Part shown: positions 6,751 to 12,494 of the stretch, one piece after another
How the letters are laid out: each line of letters opens with the position of its first letter
Position numbering within the stretch: the stretch's first letter is position 1
Assembly: GCA_937900425.1 (NCBI GenBank)
Contig: CALCDT010000374.1
Location: 1-12,494, forward strand
Direction of reading: 5' to 3'
Source: an uncultured Alphaproteobacteria bacterium
Lineage (GTDB): Bacteria; Pseudomonadota; Alphaproteobacteria; Rhizobiales; Pleomorphomonadaceae
DNA length: 12,494 nucleotides
Notes under the pieces: generated by a model
What the model was told of the DNA's origin: nothing
Seen by the model: the letters and a program-made list of their open reading frames with translations, nothing else
The model's database searches: none
Made by a program: the position numbers and the translations under genes

Positions 6751-6756
6751 GGCGCG

Positions 6757-6844
6757 CGAGACGAGGCCGTGCCGCCGGGGACCGGGGGTGCGGCCTTGCA
6801 AGTTTTCCGCCCGCCCGCGACCGGCGGCGCGAGGCTTCGTCTCG
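6757..6844 (+). promoter_or_regulatory. Structured argD 5' leader (nested stems), uncharacterised
   Basis: CGAGACGAGGCC (6757-6768) pairs with GGCTTCGTCTCG (6833-6844) over 12 positions, eleven Watson-Crick and one G-U. Inside it GCCGCCGG (6771-6778) pairs perfectly with CCGGCGGC (6821-6828). A third, imperfect stem is possible (6784-6793 with 6807-6816), closing a loop that holds the palindrome CTTGCAAG (6795-6802). The outer stem begins at the predicted transcription start and ends one base before an in-frame ATG at 6845. GAGG at 6831-6834, ten bases before that ATG, would be partly buried in the outer stem. I recognise no known riboswitch or leader here. Confidence 0.45.
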
Positions 6845-6889
6845 ATGTCGCGCACCCCCGCGCTTTCCCGTGACCTCACCGGTGCAGCC

Positions 6890-8101
6890 ATGACCACGAC
6901 GCCGACCGCCTCCCCGCTGTTCCCGACCTTCGCCCGGGCGGACGTCGCGTTCGAGCGAGGCGAGGGCGCCTGGCTCTACGACGACCGAGGCGACGCCTGG
7001 CTCGATTTCAGCTCCGGCATCGCCGTCAACGCCCTCGGCCACGCCCACCCGCATCTGGTCGCGGCGCTGAGCGAGCAGGCCGGCAAGCTGTGGCACACGT
7101 CGAACCTGTTCCAGATCCCCGGCCAGACCCGGCTCGGCGAACGGCTGGTCGCGGCGAGCTTCGCCGACCGCGTGTTCTTCTGCAACTCGGGCGCCGAGGC
7201 GCTCGAGGCGGCGATCAAGACCGCGCGGCGCTATCACTACGCCAAGGGCGCGCCGGAGCGCGTGCGCATCATCACCTTCGAGGGCGCCTTCCACGGCCGC
7301 ACCCTGGCGACGCTGGCGGCCGGTGGCCAGGCCAAGTATCTGGAAGGCTTCGGCCCGAAGGTCGAGGGCTTCGACCAGGTGCCCTTCGGCGACCTCGCCG
7401 CGGTCAGGGCCGCGGTCGGGCCGCAGACGGCGGCGATCCTGGTCGAGCCGCTGCAGGGCGAGGGCGGCGTTCGGGTGCTGCCGCCGTCCTTCCTCAAGGC
7501 GCTGCGCGAGATCTGCGACGAGGCCGGCATCCTGCTGATCCTCGACGAGGTCCAGACCGGCATCGGTCGCACCGGCAAGCTGTTCGCCTACGAGTGGTCG
7601 GGGATCACCCCGGACATCCTCGCCTCGGCCAAGGGCCTCGGCGGCGGCTTCCCGGTCGGCGCCTGCCTCGCCACCGAGGAGGCCTCGGCGGCGATGACGC
7701 CCGGCACCCACGGCACCACCTTCGGCGGCAATCCGCTGGCGATGGCGGTCGGCAACGCCGTGCTCGACGTCGTGCTGGCGCCGGGCTTCCTCGACCACGT
7801 CCGCGACACCGGGCTGCTGTTCAAGCAGCGGCTCGCCGCGGTGGTCGACGCCCATCCGGACGTCTTGGAGGCGGTGCGCGGCGAGGGGCTGCTGGTCGGC
7901 CTCAAATGCGTGAAGCCGGTGGCGGAGGTTGCCGCGGCGCTGCGCGGCCAGCGCATGCTGGCGGTGCCCGCCGGCGACAACGTGCTGCGGCTGCTGCCGC
8001 CGCTCGTCATCGGCGAGGCCGAGATCGGCGAGGCGGTGTCCCGCCTCGACGCCGCGGCCGCGGCCATCACCGCCGTCGACGAAGGGAGGGCCGCCTCGTG
8101 A
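6890..8101 (+). CDS. argD: Acetylornithine aminotransferase (class III PLP enzyme)
   Basis: 403 residues, the usual family length. It transfers the amino group between glutamate and N-acetylglutamate semialdehyde in arginine synthesis; related enzymes also serve in lysine synthesis as succinyldiaminopimelate aminotransferases. Visible motifs: SGIAVNALGHAHPHLV (42-57), FCNSGAEALEAAIK (97-110, phosphate-binding loop), FEGAFHGRT (130-138), LILDEVQTGIGRTG (216-229, with the PLP-contacting Asp219), SAKGLGGGFPVGA with the Schiff-base Lys248, and GTTFGGN (275-281). The start at 6890 gives MTTTPTASPLFPTFARADV, matching relatives, but no good ribosome site precedes it. An in-frame ATG at 6845 adds 15 residues and has GAGG ten bases upstream, within the leader structure. 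The argF start overlaps its stop (GTGA). It is cytoplasmic. Confidence 0.95.
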   Translation: MTTTPTASPLFPTFARADVAFERGEGAWLYDDRGDAWLDFSSGIAVNALGHAHPHLVAALSEQAGKLWHTSNLFQIPGQTRLGERLVAASFADRVFFCNSGAEALEAAIKTARRYHYAKGAPERVRIITFEGAFHGRTLATLAAGGQAKYLEGFGPKVEGFDQVPFGDLAAVRAAVGPQTAAILVEPLQGEGGVRVLPPSFLKALREICDEAGILLILDEVQTGIGRTGKLFAYEWSGITPDILASAKGLGGGFPVGACLATEEASAAMTPGTHGTTFGGNPLAMAVGNAVLDVVLAPGFLDHVRDTGLLFKQRLAAVVDAHPDVLEAVRGEGLLVGLKCVKPVAEVAAALRGQRMLAVPAGDNVLRLLPPLVIGEAEIGEAVSRLDAAAAAITAVDEGRAAS

Positions 8102-9030
8102 CCCGTATCGCCACCGCCCCCCGCCATTTCCTCGATCTTTCCGACATCTCCTCCGGTGAGCTGAGGCGCATCCTCGACACCGCGAAGACGCTGAAGGGCC
8201 AGCGTGCCGGCGCCCGGCGCGGCGAGGGGCCGCTCGCCGGCAAGGTGCTCGCCATGGTGTTCGAGCAGCCCTCGACCCGCACGCGCATCTCCTTCGACGT
8301 CGGCATGCGCGAACTCGGCGGCGAGACGCTGATGCTGACCGGCGCCGAGATGCAGCTCGGCCGCGGCGAGACCATCGCCGACACCGCCCGCGTGCTGTCG
8401 CGCTACGTCGACGCCATCATGATCCGCATCCTCGACCAGGGTGCCCTCGCCGAACTCGCCGCCCACGCCAGCGTGCCGGTGATCAACGGGCTGACGCGGA
8501 TGTCGCATCCCTGCCAGATCATGGCCGACGTCATGACCTTCGAGGAGCACCGCGGCCCGATCGCCGGAGCGAAGGTCGCCTGGGTCGGCGACGGCAACAA
8601 CGTGCTCGCCTCCTGGGTCCACGCCGCCGCCCGCTTCGGCTTCGAATTGCGCATCGCGACGCCGCCGGAGCTGGCGCTGCGCGAGGGGCCGGTCGAATGG
8701 GCGCGCGCCAACGGCGCCACCGTCCACGTCGGCACCGACGCCTTCGCCGCGGTGGAAGGCGCCGACTGCGTCGTCACCGACTGCTGGGTGTCGATGGGCG
8801 ACAAGGAGGCCGAGCGCCGCCACAACCTGCTGATGCCCTACCAGGTCAACGACCGGCTGATGGCCGAGGCGGCGAAGGATGCGATCTTCATGCATTGCCT
8901 GCCGGCCCACCGCGAGGAGGAGGTCACCGGCTCGGTGATGGACGGACCGCGGTCGGTGGTGTTCGACGAGGCCGAGAACCGCCTCCATGCCCAGAAGGGC
9001 GTGCTGGCCTGGTGCCTCGGCGCCGCCTGA
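8098..9030 (+). CDS. argF: Ornithine carbamoyltransferase, anabolic
   Basis: 310 residues. It joins carbamoyl phosphate and ornithine to give citrulline, the step before argininosuccinate in arginine synthesis. Motifs: FEQPSTRTRISF with the carbamoyl-phosphate loop STRTR (59-63), HPCQ (137-140), WVGDGNNV (162-169), the ornithine-binding DCWVSMG (228-234) and HCLPAHR (266-272). The start is GTG at 8098, overlapping the argD stop by four bases. GGGAGG lies about eight bases upstream, inside the argD coding end, so translation is coupled. The family works as a soluble trimer. All catalytic motifs are present. The argD-argF pairing and the strong link to hslO are the common arrangement in this order. 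Confidence 0.97.
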   Translation: MTRIATAPRHFLDLSDISSGELRRILDTAKTLKGQRAGARRGEGPLAGKVLAMVFEQPSTRTRISFDVGMRELGGETLMLTGAEMQLGRGETIADTARVLSRYVDAIMIRILDQGALAELAAHASVPVINGLTRMSHPCQIMADVMTFEEHRGPIAGAKVAWVGDGNNVLASWVHAAARFGFELRIATPPELALREGPVEWARANGATVHVGTDAFAAVEGADCVVTDCWVSMGDKEAERRHNLLMPYQVNDRLMAEAAKDAIFMHCLPAHREEEVTGSVMDGPRSVVFDEAENRLHAQKGVLAWCLGAA

Positions 9031-9075
9031 CGGCTGCTGGCCGCGCCGACGACGCGAGCGGCGATGTCGGCGCCG

Positions 9076-9098
9076 GCCGGCATGACTGCCATGCCGGC
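9076..9098 (+). terminator. Hairpin after argF (possible weak terminator)
   Basis: GCCGGCATG (9076-9084) and CATGCCGGC (9090-9098) form a perfect 9-bp stem with a 5-base loop, 46 bases after the argF stop codon. There is no T-run, so it is not a standard intrinsic terminator. It may stabilise the argDF message or lower read-through into hslO. Confidence 0.35.
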
Positions 9099-9296
9099 GG
9101 ACGGCGGTTGCACCGGTTGCGCCGGAGGGCGGCCGTCGCCATATCGGCGCCACCACCCGACAAGAGGACGAGGGCCGATCGCCGCGCGCGGAACGGGGAC
9201 GGGACGGCGGACGCCGCTCCCCCCTCCCCGCTCACGACTTGCACGCTGCGCCGCGGCCGACCGACCCTCGATGCCCGACGCCTGAGGAACAGACCC

Positions 9297-10292
9297 ATGA
9301 ACGAGATTCCGGCCATGCCCGCGGGCGGCGTCACCGCCGACAGCATCCTGCCGTTCGAGGTCGAGGCGCTCGACGTGCGCGGGCGCACCGTGCACCTCGG
9401 CCCGGCGCTCGACCGCATCCTCTCCCGTCACGACTATCCCGAGCCCGTCGCCCGCCTCGTCGGCGAGGCGGCGGCGCTGACGGTGCTGCTCGGCTCGGCG
9501 CTGAAGTTCGACGGCCGCTTCATCATGCAGACCCAGAGCGACGGGCCGGTGCGGATGCTGGTGGTCGATTTCGACACGCCCGACGGCCTGCGCGCCTGCG
9601 CCCGCTTCGACGCCGAAGAGGTCGCCACGGCCATCGCCGAAGGCCGCACCTCGCCGGCCGAACTGCTCGGCCACGGCCATCTCGCCATGACCGTCGACCA
9701 GGGCCCGGCGATGAGCCGCTACCAGGGCGTGGTGCCGCTCGACGGTTCCTCGCTCGAGGCCGCCGCGCACCAGTATTTCATGCAGTCGGAGCAGATCCCG
9801 ACGCTCGTTCGCCTCGCCGTCGCCGAGGTGTTGAGCCGCGAGGCCGGCGCCCCGGCGCGCCACGCCTGGCGGGCCGGCGGCATGCTGGTGCAGTTCCTGC
9901 CCGAGAACGCCGACCGGGTCGTCGTCCGCGACCTCGACCCCGGCGACGCCCCGGACGACGCCGATTTCGATCCGGCCGACGACGACGACGCCTGGACCGA
10001 GGCCTCCTCGCTGGTCGCCACCGTCGAGGACCACGAACTGACCGACCCGGAGGTCTCCGCCGAGACGCTGCTCTACCGCCTGTTCCACGAGCGCGGCGTG
10101 CGCGTCTTCGACGCCGCCCCGGTGGTGGAGCGCTGCCGCTGCTCGCGCGAAAAGGTCACCGACATGCTGAAGAGCTTCACGGTCGACGACCGCCGCGACA
10201 TGGTCAAGGACGGCAGGATCGAAGTGGTCTGCGAGTTCTGCTCGACGGCCTACGACTTCGACCCGCTGGCGCTGGAAGAGACCGAGGGCTGA
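9297..10292 (+). CDS. hslO: Hsp33 redox-regulated chaperone
   Basis: 331 residues. Hsp33 is a cytoplasmic holdase switched on by oxidative unfolding: four Cys release zinc and form disulfides. The N-terminal domain is recognisable from DSILPFEVEALDVRGR onward, with ALTVLLGSALKFDGRF, LVVDFDT and AELLGHGHLAMTVDQG. The zinc site is intact: C-x-C at Cys280/282 (ERCRCSRE) and C-x-x-C at Cys312/315 (VVCEFCSTAY). An acidic stretch at about 215-232, rich in Asp, joins the two parts and is common in alphaproteobacterial members. The ATG at 9297 is preceded by GAGGA with eight bases of spacing. The 266-base gap after argF leaves room for its own promoter, but I see no convincing one. It converges on phoB, stops 83 bases apart. 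Confidence 0.96.
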   Translation: MNEIPAMPAGGVTADSILPFEVEALDVRGRTVHLGPALDRILSRHDYPEPVARLVGEAAALTVLLGSALKFDGRFIMQTQSDGPVRMLVVDFDTPDGLRACARFDAEEVATAIAEGRTSPAELLGHGHLAMTVDQGPAMSRYQGVVPLDGSSLEAAAHQYFMQSEQIPTLVRLAVAEVLSREAGAPARHAWRAGGMLVQFLPENADRVVVRDLDPGDAPDDADFDPADDDDAWTEASSLVATVEDHELTDPEVSAETLLYRLFHERGVRVFDAAPVVERCRCSREKVTDMLKSFTVDDRRDMVKDGRIEVVCEFCSTAYDFDPLALEETEG

Positions 10293-10375
10293 GCGCGAGA
10301 CCGCACCCCCTCGCCGCGACGGATATCCAGCCGCGGCCAGGGTGTGTCCTGTCGGTGGGCGTCGCCCGCCCCGGC

Positions 10376-11074
10376 TCACGCCCCCCGGGCGAACTGGTCG
10401 TCGAAGGCGTAGCCGGCGCCGCGGACGGTGCGGATCGGGTCCTTGGAATTGGGGCGGTTGATCGATTTCCTGAGCCGGCCGACGTGGACGTCGACGGTGC
10501 GCTCGTCGACGTAGACGTCGTGGCCCCAGACGCCGTCGAGCAGCTGCTCGCGGGCGAAGACCCGGCCCGGGCTCTGCATCAGGAATTCGAGCAGCTTGAA
10601 TTCGGTCGGGCCGAGGTGGATCTCGCGGCCGGCGCGGCGGACGCGGTGGGTCTCGCGGTCGAGCTCGATGTCGCCGGCGACCAGCTGGCTGGAGAGGCTC
10701 TCGGGCTTGGCCCGGCGCAGGATCGCCTTGATGCGGGCGACCAGTTCGGCGACCGAGAAGGGCTTGGTCACGTAGTCGTCGGCGCCGGTGCCGAGGCCGC
10801 GGACGCGTTCCGATTCCTCGCCGCGGGCGGTGAGCATGATGATCGGCATCCGCTCGGTCTCGGGGCGCTGGCGCAGCCGGCGGCAGAGCTCGATGCCCGA
10901 GAGGCCCGGCAGCATCCAGTCGAGCAGCAGAAGGTCCGGCACCGTCTCGCGCAGCCGGATCTCGGCCTCGTCGCCGCGGGCGAGGGTCTCGACGTCGAAG
11001 CCCTCCGACTGGAGATTGTAGGCGAGCAGCAGGCTGACGGCTTCTTCGTCCTCGACGACAAGGATCCTGGGCAT
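10376..11074 (-). CDS. phoB: Phosphate regulon response regulator PhoB
   Basis: 232 residues, standard OmpR/PhoB length. The receiver domain (1-120) has the acidic pair Glu8/Asp9, phospho-acceptor Asp52 (LLLLDWMLPG), Thr82 (IIMLTAR) and Lys104 (VTKPF). The C-terminal winged helix binds Pho boxes: LGPTEFKLLEFLM, VFAREQLLDGVWG, YVDERTVDVHVGRLRKSI and IRTVRGAGYAF. When phosphorylated by PhoR under phosphate limitation it activates the Pho regulon, including pst. The ATG at 11074 is preceded by GAGAAG about eight bases away. It is the last gene of the pstB-phoU-phoB run, 148 bases after phoU, with strong hairpins in the gap. I saw no clear Pho box inside the window. Confidence 0.96.
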   Translation of the reverse strand: MPRILVVEDEEAVSLLLAYNLQSEGFDVETLARGDEAEIRLRETVPDLLLLDWMLPGLSGIELCRRLRQRPETERMPIIMLTARGEESERVRGLGTGADDYVTKPFSVAELVARIKAILRRAKPESLSSQLVAGDIELDRETHRVRRAGREIHLGPTEFKLLEFLMQSPGRVFAREQLLDGVWGHDVYVDERTVDVHVGRLRKSINRPNSKDPIRTVRGAGYAFDDQFARGA

Positions 11075-11135
11075 CGGCGGTCTTCTCGGGTCTGATCGGC
11101 CGGTCCGGCGTGCGGCGCCGGCGCGGGGCTGTCGT

Positions 11136-11199
11136 CCGCGCGCGGGTCCGGCGCGCGGTCACGCGGAGGGGTGGAAGCGTCCGCGGCGCGGGCGCTTCC
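11136..11199 (-). other. Two adjacent hairpins in the phoU-phoB gap
   Basis: CCGCGCGC (11136-11143) pairs perfectly with GCGCGCGG (11151-11158). GGAAGCGTCCGC (11173-11184) pairs with GCGGGCGCTTCC (11188-11199) around a 3-base loop, eleven of twelve positions matching (the twelfth is G-U on the plus strand and C-A on the minus strand). No T-run follows on the minus strand. The pair could reduce read-through from phoU into phoB or mark an RNA-processing point. Confidence 0.4.
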
Positions 11200-11222
11200 G
11201 GGGTGCTTGACGGCCGCCGGCC

Positions 11223-11936
11223 TCAGCCGGGCATCGCCACGGGCTCGAGGCTGGTGGTGTCGGCCTTCGGGCGCTCGCTGTCGATCATCTCGCCGGTGAG
11301 CACGTAGTGGATCGTCTCGGCGATGTTGGTGGCGTGGTCGCCGATGCGCTCGATGTTCTTGGCGCAGAACAGTAGGTGCGTGCACTGGCCGATGTTGCGC
11401 GGGTCTTCCATCATGTAGGTCAGCAGGCCGCGGAACAGCGAGGTGTAGAGCGCGTCGATCTCGTCGTCGCGCTCGCGGACCTCGCGGGCGAGCTTCTCGT
11501 TCCGGTTGCCGTAGGCGTCGAGAACGCTGGAGAGCTGCTGCAGGGCGATCTCGGCGAGGTGGTCGACGCCGGTCATCAGCTGCTTGGAGGCGAGCTGGCC
11601 GTTGATGGCGATGACGCGCTTGCCGATGTTCTTGGCGAGGTCGCCGATGCGCTCGAGGTCGTTGGCCATGCGCATGAAGCCGACGATCTCGCGCAGGTCG
11701 ACCGCCATCGGCTGGCGCTTGGCGATGACGAGGATCGCGGTCTCCTCGATCTCGCGCTGCAGGGCGTCGAGCCGGCGGTCGTCGCTGATGACGCGCTGGG
11801 CGAGGTTGAGGTCCATCCGGGTCAGCGCCTCGACGGAGGCGGCGACCTGGGTTTCGGCGAGGCCGCCCATTTCGGCGATGCGGCCGGCGAGCTGGCGCAG
11901 CTCGGCTTCGAAGGCGCTCATGGTGTGTTCGGGCAT
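11223..11936 (-). CDS. phoU: Phosphate signalling protein PhoU
   Basis: 237 residues, normal length. It is all-helical, made of two three-helix repeats. Each holds the metal-binding signature: NDLERIGDLAKNI (92-104) and KNIERIGDHATNI (193-205). PhoU links the Pst transporter to the PhoR kinase and keeps the Pho regulon off when phosphate is plentiful; it acts on the cytoplasmic side of the membrane. The ATG at 11936 has GAGGAG about eight bases upstream. It follows pstB by 43 bases, so the two are co-transcribed. Met6 is a possible alternative start. Confidence 0.97.
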   Translation of the reverse strand: MPEHTMSAFEAELRQLAGRIAEMGGLAETQVAASVEALTRMDLNLAQRVISDDRRLDALQREIEETAILVIAKRQPMAVDLREIVGFMRMANDLERIGDLAKNIGKRVIAINGQLASKQLMTGVDHLAEIALQQLSSVLDAYGNRNEKLAREVRERDDEIDALYTSLFRGLLTYMMEDPRNIGQCTHLLFCAKNIERIGDHATNIAETIHYVLTGEMIDSERPKADTTSLEPVAMPG

Positions 11937-11979
11937 GGAAACTCTCCTCGGGAAGCGGACCGGGCGGGATCGGGCCGGA

Positions 11980-12494
11980 TCAGCCGTAGCGGCCGGTGAT
12001 GTAGTCCTGCGTACGCTTCTCGACCGGATTGGTGAACACCTGGTCCGTCGGCCCCTCCTCGACGAGATTGCCGAGATGGAAGAAGGCGGTGCGCTGGGAG
12101 ACGCGCGCGGCCTGCTGCATCGAGTGGGTGACGATGACGATCGTGAAGTTGGTGCGGAGCTCGTCGATCAGCTCCTCGACCTTGGCGGTGGCGATCGGGT
12201 CGAGCGCCGAGCAGGGCTCGTCCATCAGGATGACGTCGGGGCTGACGGCGATGGTGCGGGCGATGCAGAGGCGCTGCTGCTGGCCGCCGGAGAGGCCCGT
12301 CCCCGGCTCGTGCAGCCGGTCCTTGACCTCGTTGAACAGCGAGGCCTTCTGCAGGCTCGAGACGACGATCTCCTCGAGGTCGGTCTTCGAGCGGGCGAGG
12401 CCGTGGATGCGCGGGCCGTAGGCGACGTTGTCGAAGATCGACTTCGGGAACGGGTTCGGCTTCTGGAACACCATGCCGACCCGGGCGCGCAGTT
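11980..12494 (-). CDS. pstB: Phosphate ABC transporter ATP-binding protein PstB, C-terminal part; 5' end outside window
   Basis: 170 residues are visible before the stop at 11980; the Walker A region lies beyond the right edge. Present in order: the Q-loop (VGMVFQKPNPFP), the PstB-typical IFDNVAYGPRIHG, the ABC signature LSGGQQQRLCIARTIA, Walker B with catalytic Glu (VILMDEPCSALDP), the H-switch (IVTHSM) and the C-terminal TQDYITGRYG. It powers high-affinity phosphate import through PstA/PstC with the binding protein PstS, whose genes are expected further right. The frame is open to the last base, so an ATG at about 12474 is internal, not the start. Confidence 0.97.
   Translation of the reverse strand, partial: LRARVGMVFQKPNPFPKSIFDNVAYGPRIHGLARSKTDLEEIVVSSLQKASLFNEVKDRLHEPGTGLSGGQQQRLCIARTIAVSPDVILMDEPCSALDPIATAKVEELIDELRTNFTIVIVTHSMQQAARVSQRTAFFHLGNLVEEGPTDQVFTNPVEKRTQDYITGRYG

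Larger units (their letters stand above)
6325..6889. other. Divergent gcrA-argD intergenic region with dense inverted repeats
   Basis: These 565 bases have no convincing gene. Frames open on the plus strand here are Pro/Arg-rich and lack family motifs. Going left to right I see a GANTC site (6351), a hairpin in the gcrA leader (6365-6388), an 18-bp inverted repeat (6454-6471), a TACAAT box (6487-6492), a second GANTC (6500), two strong hairpins (6561-6607 and 6622-6651), a promoter (6720-6750) and a structured argD leader (6757-6844). Details are in the separate entries. The high GC content makes chance hairpins easier, but several stems here are perfect over 8 to 11 bp. Confidence 0.7.

Noticed and set aside
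6757..6844. SRP (4.5S) RNA, 6S RNA or tRNA at the argD leader
   Set aside because: It lacks the SRP GGAA tetraloop context and the tRNA loops, and has no terminator after the closing stem; it is contiguous with argD, so a leader fits better.
6578..6889. N-terminal extension of argD upstream to 6578
   Set aside because: It would begin upstream of the argD promoter and read through the leader stems as Pro/Arg-rich sequence with no similarity to ArgD.
5726..7855. Minus-strand open frame of 709 codons over gcrA and argD
   Set aside because: It is a high-GC shadow frame: it overlaps gcrA in another frame and argD antisense, and has no domain signature.
9117..9145. TTGCGC-N17-CATATC as a promoter for hslO
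   Set aside because: Only about half of each box matches consensus, too weak to list as a feature.
10293..10375. Possible shared terminator between convergent hslO and phoB
   Set aside because: Only short stems (about 6 bp with a long loop, or 4 bp) and no T-run; nothing strong enough to call.
8838..11162. Minus-strand open frame of 774 codons over argF, hslO and phoB
   Set aside because: It is antisense to argF and hslO and a shifted frame of phoB; composition is shadow-like.
11206..11222. CTTGAC box on the plus strand in the phoU-phoB gap
   Set aside because: It would drive antisense transcription into phoU and has no -10 box at suitable distance.

Overview
The window is very GC-rich (about 70% or more by eye) and carries single-copy housekeeping genes in arrangements typical of an alphaproteobacterium of the Hyphomicrobiales (Rhizobiales). 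The most telling are gcrA (an alphaproteobacterial cell-cycle regulator), argD-argF-hslO in a row, and pstB-phoU-phoB. Product families point to the order; the genus cannot be told from the sequence alone. No phage, IS element, CRISPR array, tRNA or rRNA is visible.

Layout. (1) 1-940 (+): 3' part of cysG (siroheme synthase), followed by a nested-palindrome intergenic repeat at 1066-1159. (2) 1191-3905 (-): a large membrane glycosyltransferase with a MshEN/T2SSE_N-like N-terminal region and a 15-bp (pentapeptide) coding repeat near its N-terminus. (3) 4074-5656 (+): divergent from it, a periplasmic family-3 solute-binding protein overlapping by one base a KANL3/Tex30-type alpha/beta hydrolase. 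(4) 5827-6324 (-): gcrA, ending at an intrinsic terminator (5700-5726). (5) 6325-6889: a 565-bp divergent intergenic region, unusually rich in perfect inverted repeats, with a good sigma70-type promoter and a structured leader in front of argD. (6) 6890-10292 (+): argD and argF (overlapping by four bases), then hslO (Hsp33). (7) 10376-12494 (-): phoB, phoU and the 3' part of pstB, converging on hslO; these are the phosphate-starvation regulator, the signalling brake and the ATPase of the phosphate transporter.

How they fit together. argD and argF catalyse two steps of ornithine/arginine synthesis and are probably co-expressed. pstB, phoU and phoB are the distal end of a Pst/Pho operon whose upstream genes lie beyond the right edge. 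The glycosyltransferase probably makes or exports a cell-surface polysaccharide; its substrate is unknown. The solute-binding protein/hydrolase pair has no transporter permease or ATPase beside it.

The most interesting non-genic signal is the gcrA-argD intergenic region. It holds an argD leader (6757-6844) that can fold into nested 12-bp and 8-bp stems starting at the predicted transcription start, two more strong hairpins (6561-6651), and an 18-bp operator-like inverted repeat (6454-6471). None of these matches a regulatory RNA or operator I can name.
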